The notes under the pieces are model-generated. The model had not been told where the DNA came from. It did no database searches and saw nothing but the letters and a program-made list of their open reading frames with translations. The translations under genes and the position numbers were made by a program. This document shows, piece after piece, positions 11,733-21,950 of a DNA stretch of 64,000 nt. This stretch comes from Agroathelia rolfsii (taxonomy: Eukaryota; Basidiomycota; Agaricomycetes; Amylocorticiales; Amylocorticiaceae): positions 186,001 to 250,000 of the forward strand of contig JABRWF010000007.1 in NCBI GenBank assembly GCA_018343915.1, given 5' to 3'. Within the stretch, counting starts at the first letter, position 1; each line of letters opens with the position of its first letter.

Positions 11733-14243
11733 TCAATCATCGCCCTCACCAAACGACACGCTCTTGATACTACTCGCGCGTGACATCGACGTCGCCCGTG
11801 CCGTCCACGAACTCGTGGCCGACAAACTATCCGAGCCCGTCATATTAGATGAGCTGCCAGCCAAGCTGATTTGCGACCCATTGCGCGACCGTGCCGAGAA
11901 CGACGCCAGACCGCCGGTGGTGCCTGCCACGACCCGGCCCTTGAATTCATCATCGAAGAAGTTCTTTGATGCTATAGCTGGTGAAGACGGCCGCGAGTTG
12001 TATTGTGAGGAGCTGGCGGTGGTGGCCGCGCTGGATTTGTTGGATAGGGGAATGGTGATTGTCGGGTGTTGGGCTCGTGATGACGATAAGCCAGAGCTGT
12101 TGTCGGCTGTAGACAGGGAAACAGATCGTGTCGGGGGTGCTCGTAGTTGTTGTTCACGTCCGAGGGGCTTGAAGCTTTGAGAGGTCGACAGCCCGCCGTT
12201 GTAATGGGAGGTGAGTTTTGAAGATGTCTTGTTGTTACTCATCATCGACACTACGTGGTGAGCACCATGATTTATTTTCGAAAAAGGGCGTTGCCAAATG
12301 GATTGAGATGACTCGTCAAAGGGTCGACCTTCCTCCATGGAATACTCCTCAGAAATAGACATGCGAGACGCCATTTTTCGCCTAACTCTCCTGAAAGCAG
12401 ACCGGAGATTGGTCCGCATCCGGAAGGACACAAAAGCGAGAAGTGCAACAATGAGCATGTAGAATAATAATCCAACTAGCGAGAACCCGAGTGATGTGCG
12501 CGAAAGTGAGGCAGGGAGATGCTGTGATATTCGATCTTCTATCGGTCTGAGATCGAAGAAAGGTGTATGCAAACCCCAGCGGTCCTCATGAGGATCCTCG
12601 ATAGGTTTATATTGCCACCCTTGGGGGATAGGCACTTCCTTACTAGCTTCGAGGACAATCTTCCCGAGAGTCCAGCTGATGGCTATGTCCCCAACGCTGT
12701 CCATGCTCTGGAAGCTAGGTCGACCAAGACCTTTCCGTGAGGCTTGCTCAGCCAAGTCAGCGCCTTGATCACCGCCGGCTGACGTTCCGTTCCCTCCAGG
12801 ATCTACAATGCGCGGTATTCCAATCCCCTCATGCAAGACATTGGCGATCCACGCAGCCTTGAAGCACTGCATCTGCAAACGAGGTATCTCCACATCGTCC
12901 CCCCACTTGCCCATCTCCACGACCCGACCGTCTTCTACCACCTCCCCGTCACCACCTAGACGGGGCCGGCCCTCAGCCTTGAGTGCTGTGTGTTGCCGGA
13001 CAATATCCGTCCAAGGGCGCGAACAAAACTCCGATGCCGCATGTTCATATTGGACGTAATCATACGCGCCGCCGAGCCCAAAGACGTGCTCGGAAGAATA
13101 CCAGTATTCGGATACGCCAATGAAATGTGAGGCGGAGAAATCGATGGCGGGTACGTGCACACCGTTGAATAGACATGGTAGGTCGGCACAAGGCGCGTCT
13201 TTGTTGAGCAAAGGTGCAGTGTGTAGCAGACATTGCTCAAAGGAGCCCGTGCCGAGAAGTTTGCGTGAAAGTCCGGACGATCCCGAGCTCACGGATTGCT
13301 CACTGAGCTGTAGGCCCTCGGGCAAACATGGGTCCAGCACAGATTCGGCATCGAGATTGGAGCTCTGAGCAGCGGTGTCATCGTGCTCCCCTATAATCTT
13401 GTCCACGTATCGTTGCCTGGCCTGATTAGTCCCATAGCCTAGCCAGGTAGTGACAAAGACATGGTGATTGATTTCCTGCCCATTCAACCGCCTTAACCGA
13501 ACCTCGGTCAGTCCCGAGTCGTTCTTGCGCCTCTCCTCTTCACTCGGCTCGAATGCTATCTGCGTAGATGCGCCGCCCATGTCAAGAAACCCATACGTCG
13601 TGCTAACGTTGTCCGGCGCAGAAAAGCCATCCATGAGGTAGTTGACGGCGATCCAGCCAAAGAGACCTTCTTCCTCGCCGGATATGATGCGCACGCTTGA
13701 GCCACACGGGCCCTGATTCGAGGCAGAGTCGAGACGGAAGTTCGAATGTGAGCGTAGGTAGTCGCACGTAGATGCGAGTACCCTATCCTGCTCTTCCGCT
13801 GTCAGGAGACGCATGCCAGCAGTGGCAAGCAGAAATATTGGTGTTTCGGGCTGCAATGATGGTGGTACATGATTATGGGCGTGCTCGAGCAGAGGCTCGA
13901 GGTATCGCGGGATTCCTTCAGGATTTTTCCCAAACGTCGAAAGTCCTAATTAAATAAATAAATAAATGATGGAATAACATCACCTTTAACAAGCATTGGA
14001 TTAGAACTAAGAGCTGACCTTGGACTGACCTGGCTCTACTTTGAGCACCCAACCATCCTCTTCGGTAGAGCCCTTCTCAATCTCCGGGAGGGTGGTTAGG
14101 GCATCATTTCCTTTCTCGAGGAGGGAGACTCGAGGATCAATCCAGCTGTAGATTTGGAGACGAGAACCAGATGAACCCGCATCGATAACGATACCAAACC
14201 GGCGCGCTTTGAGCCAGGAGTCAGAGGAGATGGGAGAAGGCAT
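11733..14243 (-). CDS. YND1: Golgi apyrase / nucleoside diphosphatase (GDA1-CD39 family)
   Basis: Hydrolyses nucleoside di- and triphosphates in the Golgi lumen, clearing the GDP and UDP left by glycosyltransferases. Two exons: 14243 to about 14033, then about 13948 to 11733, joined by one intron to give KVEPG-LSTFGKNPEG. The apyrase conserved regions are visible: VIDAGSSGSRLQIYSW, LATAGMRLL, SGEEEGLFGWIAVNYL and FLDMGGASTQIAFEP. There is no N-terminal signal anchor. A single hydrophobic segment, VGLLFYMLIVALLAFVSF, lies at roughly residue 545 and is followed by a basic, Ser-rich cytosolic tail. That one C-terminal anchor matches yeast Ynd1 rather than Gda1. The start is the ATG at 14241-14243. 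The gene diverges from AHA1 with 780 bases between them. Confidence 0.9.
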
Positions 14244-15023
14244 CCAATGGTAGGAGATTCACGGAGAGAATAATGAAAAAAGCCACAGATTACTCAGAGA
14301 AGTAGCATAAGTAATTGCACAACCTTATCGCCGTAGTAGATAATAAGCGACCCAAATAACTTTGGAGAGGCAAGTGTCCGAGATGGGCCTCTAGAACAAC
14401 TCGAAGTAAAAAATCTAGTAAAATGCAACAAGCCAGCAATTGGCAGGCTACAAAGTCTCCATGCAATGCAGTGCTGCTAACTGACACGTGTCAAATCTGA
14501 TCAATATATTGGTTTCTCTGAGAGCCAAATATAATGATATTCGTTACAAGACATGTGTAGTATAAATCCCATCATTCAAGTTCAAATTTATCCGGGGTAC
14601 TTGTGATAATAAGTCTTGGGCAAAGAATGCATTCGATCATGTCGACTTGGGTGAAGAAAAGTTCCGGCCATAAGCAAAACACACACAATTGAGTATCGAT
14701 CCCGGAACAGACATCCAACACCACTATGGCTTCGTATCTCAACAATGTTCAATCTACAGCGCCTGCGCAAACGTGATATGTGATATTCTTTTAAGAAATA
14801 ATCATTTTTATTTGAATTGCAAGACAGACCTATCCCAATGCTCGTTCCGATATCCGAAAAATCTGGAGAAAATGAGAGAAAACAAATATGGCATTTCTTT
14901 CCACATCATTCCAGGCCATTCCTTGCAATAATCCTTCCCACATAATTTAGTCCTAATTGCCATTTCTCCCTTCCTCCCCAGTCTCACGCATCCGCATATA
15001 CTCTACCACTCCATTGATACGCC
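14244..15023. promoter_or_regulatory. Divergent promoter region, apyrase / AHA1
   Basis: Shared 780-base upstream region between genes reading away from each other. It contains ACACGTGTCA near 14484. No ORF is supported. Confidence 0.4.
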
Positions 15024-16522
15024 ATGGCTCTCCCCCCAAGCACCGCAAACTGGCACTGGAAGAACAAGAACGTCACCCGCTGGGCAAAAGAGTGGTTTGA
15101 GCGCGAACTTGTCCTCGTCAAGGTCGACGGCAAATCTGCCGGCGAGTCCGTCTCAATCTCAAGAGTGACTGATGTCGATGGCGATGTAGAGCTCGGCCAG
15201 AGGAAGTCCAAGTCTGTACCCCTTTTTTTCGCTATTTTGCATTCCATATGAAGGCCCTAGGTCGTCCTTTCTGTCGTTCTAAACATATACTCTTTTCTTT
15301 TTTGTTGTATCAGGCTGATCACCATTTTTGACTGTAAAGTTGAACTGGAGTGGGCTGGCACGACTTCAGATGGCAAGGATGTCAAGGGAAAACTGACCAT
15401 CCCGGAGGTCTCCCATGAGATCACCGTCGATGGTCTTTCCGAGTATCAGGTATGGCTTCCCGGTATCCCAAGAGTATTTCAATGTCAATAAAAAATATCA
15501 ATATTTGCATATTAGTGGGACTGGAGACTTGACACCTCATCTTCGCCTACTGTCGATGTCATCTACACCCTTGCCAAGAAGACGATACCAGAGCTCCTAG
15601 AGACCAAGTTCAGCGAGTTTGCCAAAGCAATCGTGGCGACGCACGGCAAGGATCTCACCGTCAGTGGGGATCCCAGTCGGGCGAGTACACCCGCTCCCGC
15701 AGACCCGGCTGCGATCAAAGCTGCCAATGTAGCTGCTGCTTCGGCACCCTCGTCCTCGAAACCTGCGCAGAAGGAGGCAAAGGCAATCAACACCTCGGTC
15801 GTCCGCGTCGAAGCTACGTTCATGGCTGCCGCGCAAGATTTGTTTGGGCTTTTGACTGATGAAGCAAGAATCCCTATTTGGACACGCGCCGCTGCCAAGG
15901 TATTTTCGATGATACATGTCGAATAGTACGCGCTACTTAACCCTCGGCACCTTGCAGTCTGTTCCTCAGCCCAACGGCGAATATGTACTCTTCGGCGGTG
16001 GTGTCAAGGGCACTTATGTCTCTCTCACTTCGCCAACGGAAATCGTTCAGACATGGTCGCTCCAAAGTCCTACATGGCCATCAGGTTACACTCTTCACCC
16101 TTCTTTAGATGTGTTCAATCGCTAACATTATGCAAACAGGTCACGAAGCAACTTTGACCACCACATTGGAGCAGGCTGAAGACTCGACGAAAGTCACCTT
16201 TGCTCTTGACGGTGTCCCTAAAGGTTCCGAAGACGAGATCAAGAGGAATCTTGAGGGATATTAGTGAGTTGCTCACCTTCACCCTTTATGACTTGACCTT
16301 GCTCAATCCACACTTTACAGCATTCACGGTTTACGATCGATTGGGTATGTCCAACTTACTTCTTACAGTGTGCCATCTTCTACTTCCACTTCTTCCACTT
16401 CCCGCTCCCGTTCGGAGAGTACTGTAAAAGAATCATCGCAACCGAAAAGATACATGACAGCTATCCTCTTCACGTCACTTGCACTCAGTGCTGCCCTGCT
16501 CCTACCGTACCTCCGGACATAA
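15024..16522 (+). CDS. AHA1: Activator of Hsp90 ATPase, Aha1
   Basis: Co-chaperone that binds Hsp90 and stimulates its ATPase. Seen: the Aha1 N-terminal domain (NWHWKNKNVTRWAKEWF, FDCKVELEWAG, GKLTIPEVSHE), a Ser/Ala/Pro linker, and the AHSA1/START-like C-terminal domain (MAAAQDLFGLLTDEARIPIW, GGGVKGTYVSL, YYIHGLRSIG). Exon joins fit well: RKSK-LITIFD, EYQ-WDWRLD, RAAAK-SVPQ, WPSG-HEATL. Odd point: read straight through, the last exon (from 16321) adds about 50 residues, Ser-rich and then a hydrophobic MTAILFTSLALSAALLLPYL, ending at TAA 16520-16522. A perfect GTATGT donor at 16345 with an acceptor at 16416-16417 would instead give a short end, SIGVL, with a stop at 16425-16427. The end of the gene is therefore uncertain. 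Confidence 0.9.
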
Positions 16523-18103
16523 GCATCAGTGACGTAGCGTCATACCCCTTTTCTTCTCCGTCCGCTTTCTTCGGTTGTTAATGACTCCCATAAATGGAGA
16601 ACACATAGACAGAACACACACGCGTAGAGAGAGACCTGAATATATTAAACACCTTCTATTATTCATCCTTACATGCCTTTTCTTCTCCGTTTTCTCGGCA
16701 GCAACTACGCTATTACGCGTTTTCTTCGGATGATTTATCATGGATTGTGCTAACCACAACTCCCCCCGTCTGTCTCTAGGTTGGGCTCGGAACTTTAGAC
16801 TCACACGTGCGCATTGATGATACACATCGTTGGCGACAGCAAAATTTACAAATGAGGTAAAGACATCAATCATGACATGACGCTGGGGGAAATGAACCTT
16901 GTACGTAACGACAGTTTAAGCGAAGTGTAGGGTATAATGTTTAGAAAAAGAAATCAAACCAAGTGTAGCACCAGGTTGTGCATGTGTGTGTGTGTGTATA
17001 TGCGTATACTAATAGGGTCATCAGTTGTCCTGGTTTAATGCGGCTAAGAACGCCTACTATCGACCCATCAAAGTATCCAAGTCATCCCTTGTTAAATGGT
17101 TTATGATGTATGTATAAGAAGTGATTGCAGTATGGAGCAATTATGTGAAGAGAGTAGTTTGTACCTCTATGCGCTTGAGCCAATGATGGAAAGTACATTT
17201 CGTATAAAACTGCCAACGCACATTCTCCGAGTCTTCCACGGAAGTGACGAAAATCCTGTCACCCTGCAGGGTCTGCATGTTGGAGTCTACGTCGCATACT
17301 TATCGTTCATGCAAACCGCAATGGTACCGTGTCAAAACGCCGATCCAAGCAATACACGAGGTGCGGCATATCCAATTTTACTCAGGAAGACATGCAGTAC
17401 AACATCTATATCCTTCCAATTTTGCTTACAAACACGTGTCATTCCATGGCAAGGACAATGTTACGATAGAATAGCCAGCGACTATAAGACGGGTGCTACT
17501 GGCAAGGCACTTGACCTGAGTTCCGAGTCAACTTGAAGCTGACACCGCGTAAGAAAATCTAGATACTAATTATTCCGCCGATAGGCCACGTGTTTGCACC
17601 TGAATATAGCCCAGATTAACAAAGATATTACGGAAAAGAAGAAAAAAAAAAGTAGATGTGTTGACGGAGCGCCACAACATTTGCACTAGGGTGACCCAAG
17701 CATAGTAGATTACAACATAGCGCCCGACGGCACCATCAGATGGATGTATTTTGCATATGCCTCTTGCGGTATCTGTCGTTTCCTCCGGCCCGGGGAAAAG
17801 GAATGCGTGAAACCAAACTTGTATTTATTCATGCTATTCGCCTCAACTTATATATCAGACTGAGTTCATGGCATGGACAAATAGAAGGGCTAGATGATGC
17901 AAGGCGGATCGATGGCTAGCTATGCCTCAAATGGAACTGTACGTCATATGCCCATGAGTAGGCAGAGTCTTATTTCGCATCCTATTCGCTGGCGGGCTGG
18001 TGATATTTAATGCCCTATCTGCTTGAACAGCGCCTTTGCTATCTCCTCTCATCACCAACGCGGCTGTGTACTTGAAGCATTGTATGCAAAGATACTTGGC
18101 ACC
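16523..18103. other. Intergenic, 1.6 kb
   Basis: No recognisable gene. It holds a TG dinucleotide run at about 16983-17000 and a 146-codon ORF at 17096-17536 with no family resemblance and no supporting context. The end nearest 18100 should hold the F-box gene promoter. Confidence 0.5.
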
Positions 18104-19495
18104 ATGATGGCATCATCACCATCCCAATTATCCTTGCCGCTTCACAACATCGTTAACAGCGCACGCACTACACTGGGAGACATCGTAGTCGCTCCCTTGT
18201 ACAAGTTTGCAGAGCTACCCACTGAGCTACTCCTCCTCATTCTTGATATTGGCGCTGCCTCGTCACGTCCATTCTGTCTCACCCTCAGCCTTGTCTCTCA
18301 CGGCATACGCAGACTTGCCAATCGCCACCTATATAGAACTCTCGATGAGAGGCTCTTGCTATGGCTCAGAGAGCACCGCGATAAGGGCGATGGAAGTGCC
18401 AATGAGCCCTCGAGCCTGTACCGTGATCTAGCCACCCTATCATACACCTTCTGGGCACCCCCCAGGCAAAACGCCGTCTTAGCAGATGCACTCGTCAACG
18501 TCAATCTATTGAAATCACCCTCGGGCTCCCCCTCGGTGTCCCGCATAGTACGGCTACGGCCATCTCTCGAAGATGATTTGAAAGCCATACACGGTCTCTC
18601 AATCTCGCTCGCTAAATTGATAGCGGTGTACCCCAACGTGAAGAATGTCGCCATTTCCCTTGTAGAGCTCGTCCATGCTCTTCATCCTGAGCGCCGACGA
18701 CCGACTCTCGCCGATGACGCTCGTGGTGACAATGGCACCTCAGGGGACATCTTTGAGGACCAATTCAATGTCCGAACAAATGAAATAGCAGCTGCTACCA
18801 GTGAAGCGTCAGGTGTGCAGCTCATTGTCGATGTATCAGACCCCAGGGTTTGGGACGAACTTGAACAAGTCTATCGGCGTTATCAGCAACAACAGCAGTC
18901 TGAGGATGAATCCGGTGACGAATCACAAGAACGATTGTGCTTGCCCCATTTCACCGGCGCCATCCGCCGCATACATCTTACCGGCTTCCCCATCAACGCG
19001 CGCATCCTTCTCATGCTCTCTACATTCTTCCCTAGCCTATCTCATCTCGCCGCATCGTTCTGCTGGACACGTGCGTTAGACGAACTGCTCATGGGTAGCA
19101 GTAGAAGCGATAGTACAACCAACTCGCAACAACAAACCAATAGCAGCAACACTAGTAACAGTCCCAGCACCCTTGAACAACACCTGCCCAACCTCGATAT
19201 GCTCGTAATCAAGCTCATGCGCAACGCATCAGATATGGTCTGGCTCGGCGAGCCAGAGCGTGTCGGGCGCGTCATGAACGAAGACGGTTCGCCGATGCTC
19301 GTGCATGCCCGCAGCGAGACGCGCATCCCAACCGCAGTGCATTATCTCACGGGCCAGCGCGTTTATGTGCTGTGTGATGCATGGCCGGGTACTGCTCCCG
19401 CGACGTGGGCGGAGGGGATGGAGAGTAGGGATGTGTTTGGGAAGGCGAGGGGGGATACCGTGGGCTGGTTAGCTCGCCGGGGACGTCAACATTAA
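18104..19495 (+). CDS. F-box-like protein, single exon
   Basis: Intronless gene of 463 codons starting at the tandem ATGATG (18104). Residues about 35-80 read as an F-box: FAELPTELLLLILDIG, then LTLSLVSHGIRRLANRHLY. F-box proteins bind Skp1 through this region and present substrates to SCF ubiquitin ligases; fungal genomes carry many lineage-specific ones. The rest has leucine-rich stretches without clear repeats, acidic and Gln-rich patches (YQQQQQSEDESGDESQE) and a Ser/Thr/Asn/Gln-rich spacer (SRSDSTTNSQQQTNSSNTS). The substrate is unknown. The open frame continues 27 codons upstream without an ATG, so this start is the best one. Reality as a gene is likely from its length and composition. 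Confidence 0.78.
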   Translation: MMASSPSQLSLPLHNIVNSARTTLGDIVVAPLYKFAELPTELLLLILDIGAASSRPFCLTLSLVSHGIRRLANRHLYRTLDERLLLWLREHRDKGDGSANEPSSLYRDLATLSYTFWAPPRQNAVLADALVNVNLLKSPSGSPSVSRIVRLRPSLEDDLKAIHGLSISLAKLIAVYPNVKNVAISLVELVHALHPERRRPTLADDARGDNGTSGDIFEDQFNVRTNEIAAATSEASGVQLIVDVSDPRVWDELEQVYRRYQQQQQSEDESGDESQERLCLPHFTGAIRRIHLTGFPINARILLMLSTFFPSLSHLAASFCWTRALDELLMGSSRSDSTTNSQQQTNSSNTSNSPSTLEQHLPNLDMLVIKLMRNASDMVWLGEPERVGRVMNEDGSPMLVHARSETRIPTAVHYLTGQRVYVLCDAWPGTAPATWAEGMESRDVFGKARGDTVGWLARRGRQH

Positions 19496-19956
19496 GATAT
19501 TTTCTTCCTCAAATTTTCTCTCTTTCGGGTTTATTCTAGTGCATACCACGCTCATAAAATCAATTTACTACTAGTAGTATGAAGCATATATGATGTGTTT
19601 TTCTATAATCTACAGGATTCATTAAATTCACCAGGCAGGCGTTAGTATGATGACAATCGATTATATGTATCAGCACAGTTGGTTCTGGATTGACGCACAC
19701 GTGACGGTGTGGTTGATAACTTTTTCATAATACTCTTATCAAGTTTGAAACTAACCGGAGTCTAGGAGGAGTCTGTAAGACTAGGCTAAATAAAACTACG
19801 CGAAATGATTATGGGTGGGGCAAGCTGCCGGCAGTGTCATGTACATGGCAAAGCTAGGATCGGCATAGGTCCCCCCAGCAATTTAGACCTCAGAAGGGAC
19901 TAATGCAAGGGCCTTGATATGGCCTTTAGTCATAGGCTCAAATGATTAAATGGCCT
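19496..19956. other. Intergenic, 460 bases
   Basis: Nothing coding is seen. A CACACGTGACGG motif lies near 19695. Detectable resemblance to the 48-kb transcription factor locus begins only at about 19957. Confidence 0.4.
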
Positions 19957-20235
19957 GATGCTTGTTCTCAGTGAGATTCAACAGCGCCCTACCTATTTTC
20001 ATATAAACTCTGAGGTATATACTACTGATTTTTTTTAAATGAACTTGGTAGGGTACTTGAACCTTCTGAGCGGCTGCTGCTTTGTAGCTGGATGCAGTAG
20101 CCTTATCATGCTGTGCTTGGGAATTGCATCTCTCGCGTCGCGTAATAGCACGCTTCCGCGGGATGTAAATCTGGCGCATTTCGATCAGCAGGAGATATCT
20201 GTGGCCTTTGGAAGCGGTGATTTGAAGTAAAAAGG
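19957..20235 (+). pseudogene. Copied 3' end (last intron and exon) of the Zn2Cys6 factor gene
   Basis: This block matches the end of the gene at 44504-48324. The match starts in the penultimate exon (GATGCTTGTTCTCAGTGAG against TATGCTTGTCCCTGGTGAG), runs through the intron (TATACTACTGATTTTTT against GTATACTGATCTTTTTT) and includes the acceptor and last exon (20052-20230 against 48137-48324). The reading frame and stop are kept: LASRNST and AHFDQQEISVAFG here, LASRDST and AHFDQREISVTFG there. The copy is shorter by 9 bases, three codons. No upstream exons of the factor are present, so it is a DNA-level fragment, not a processed copy. Identity is clear by eye; whether it is transcribed is unknown. 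Confidence 0.82.
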
Positions 20236-20485
20236 GCTGAGGCCAGGGTAGAATCAAAGGATGTATTCCAGTCTTAACGTACTTCTTTTTTTTTCTTGGT
20301 GGGAAAGGGGGAGGGAGCAATTACATTGATTACGATTTGATCATGTGCCAGTACTTTTTTGTGTAGTGTTATATCGTGATTAGGGTGTGTGTGCAATAGT
20401 CTCAAGTCAGGACGCCTGGAGGTATTAACAGAAACGATAATGTAACAACAACCCGGCAATGAAAAATAGTACAACTGTGTGTCCT

Positions 20486-21237
20486 TTATGCTCCGCAGGT
20501 CTTCGCTGATGATAAGGTAGAGTAAAGCAAAACTTCGGGAATCCATGCTGAAACTATCTCTATCCAAGGAGCTTCTGCGGCACCTTCTTCTCTTGACCAG
20601 AGCCGTTCGAGGCACCTTTGTTTGCTGGCGTAAATTTGGCGAAAACGTCTCGGAATCTCGGTTGGAATATTTTCCGAGTAGATGTTATTGTGAGCGAAAC
20701 CATGACGGCGAATGGCTTCTAGAGCTCTCAGAGTCCCAACACATTCCTCAGAATTCAGGCTGATTGGATCCCCCAGAGAGCGGCCGAAAATGACTGCCAC
20801 AATGATGGACAGAGTACTGGGGGCGTAATCAGTCGCACCAAACCTCGGAATACGAATACCTCGCAGGTCGCTTAGAGGGCGATAGACGACAGTCTGACTG
20901 AGCGGTCTGCCAGTGTGGCGTGTCGTGTAATCCACGAATTGTGGATTTTCAGGGCGGTTGCCTCTTCGCACAAATTGGTCTTATAAAGCTCCCGAAAGCA
21001 TGCCCAGTCATAATTCTTCAAGTCCATAAGCTCTTCAAGGTCATTCAATTGATGATTTGGCCAACTTGTTGCGCTATCACGTTTGGCTGTCAATCTCCCA
21101 TCATATTGTCTGTTCTCTCGAGCCTGTACACGGATGATCGGCCGCTGGTTCATCACGTGCATTTCGCTCCCGTCTCTGTTGCTGTTATCCTTATATGACG
21201 AATTACTGCCAGTGCTGTTGTTATCGGAAGATATCAA
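20486..21237 (-). pseudogene. Degenerate protein-kinase-like gene
   Basis: Two overlapping minus-strand frames together resemble a small basidiomycete kinase-like protein. The upstream frame has RLTAKRD and NYDWACFRELY, like an N-lobe. The downstream frame has IRIPRFGATDYAP, VIFGRSLGDPI and ALEAIRRHGFAHNNIYSENI, like the hinge and catalytic loop. The loop has HNN where an active kinase has HxD or HGD, so the catalytic Asp is gone. Moving from one frame to the other near 20935-20970 requires a frameshift or an unseen intron. C-terminal kinase motifs were not found. It may be a pseudogene or a non-catalytic fragment; the kinase link is moderately sure. Confidence 0.5.
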
Positions 21238-21700
21238 TGAGGAGACGGTTGCGCAGAAGGGCAGCCTTTAGAAGTATAAGCCAAATGAACGAACTAGTAA
21301 AAGATGCATGCACTGGAGTAGTGTAGGGAAATTTGATTATAGTGTACAACAGGGGAAATTAGAAGTCGATAGGGATTGTCAGGGGGTCTGTATGTGAACC
21401 AGGTTTTGTCGTAGATAGTTAGAGTGTCAAAGCAAAGTTGGCTGCACAAAAGCTATACAAATATTTGCCTCAGTGATTATTAAAATGTTGAAAGAGGGTC
21501 GATCGCAGACAACACGAGTAAAATTTCCATTTGTCGTAGTACACAGTCAAACGGATAGAGATACAAAATTTACATCCGTCGGATAAAATACAATCTAATC
21601 ACATAATAAAATTATCCACTGCATTGAATGTATTGCAACTCCAACAGTGATTGCCATGCCAATTCTCAAGGGGTACTGCATGTTGTGTATCTATTATACA

Positions 21701-21950
21701 TCGTCGCCAGACAATATTATCATTTGCCTGTACGACGCAGTTGCCCTTACAGGTGGGACAAAACACCACAATACAACTTTTTATAGGACAATCACTTTGA
21801 ACCAATAGGCTGCAAATTGGATACTCAGATAGGATTTACAGCCTATTGGTTCAAAGTAACTGTCCTGTAAAAAGGTGCATCGCGGTGTTTCGTCCCACAT
21901 GTAAGGGCAACCGCGTCGCATAGGCAAACGATAGTACTGTCTGTACACGA
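21701..21950. repeat. Near-perfect 250-bp palindrome (inverted repeat)
   Basis: Left arm about 21701-21817, right arm about 21834-21950, loop about 16 bases. The innermost 17 bases (21794-21810 and 21841-21857) pair perfectly. Over 21711-21810 against 21841-21940 about 85 of 100 positions pair without gaps. Of the 15 mismatches about 13 are transitions; most leave T or A in the left arm where the right arm keeps C or G, and five are CpG-to-TpG changes. It resembles a foldback or MITE-like element that has decayed by methyl-cytosine deamination. No coding capacity was recognised. Confidence 0.85.

Noticed and set aside
17096..17536. 146-codon plus-strand open frame
   Set aside because: No family resemblance, Cys-rich random-looking composition, no splice context, and it stands alone in an intergenic region.
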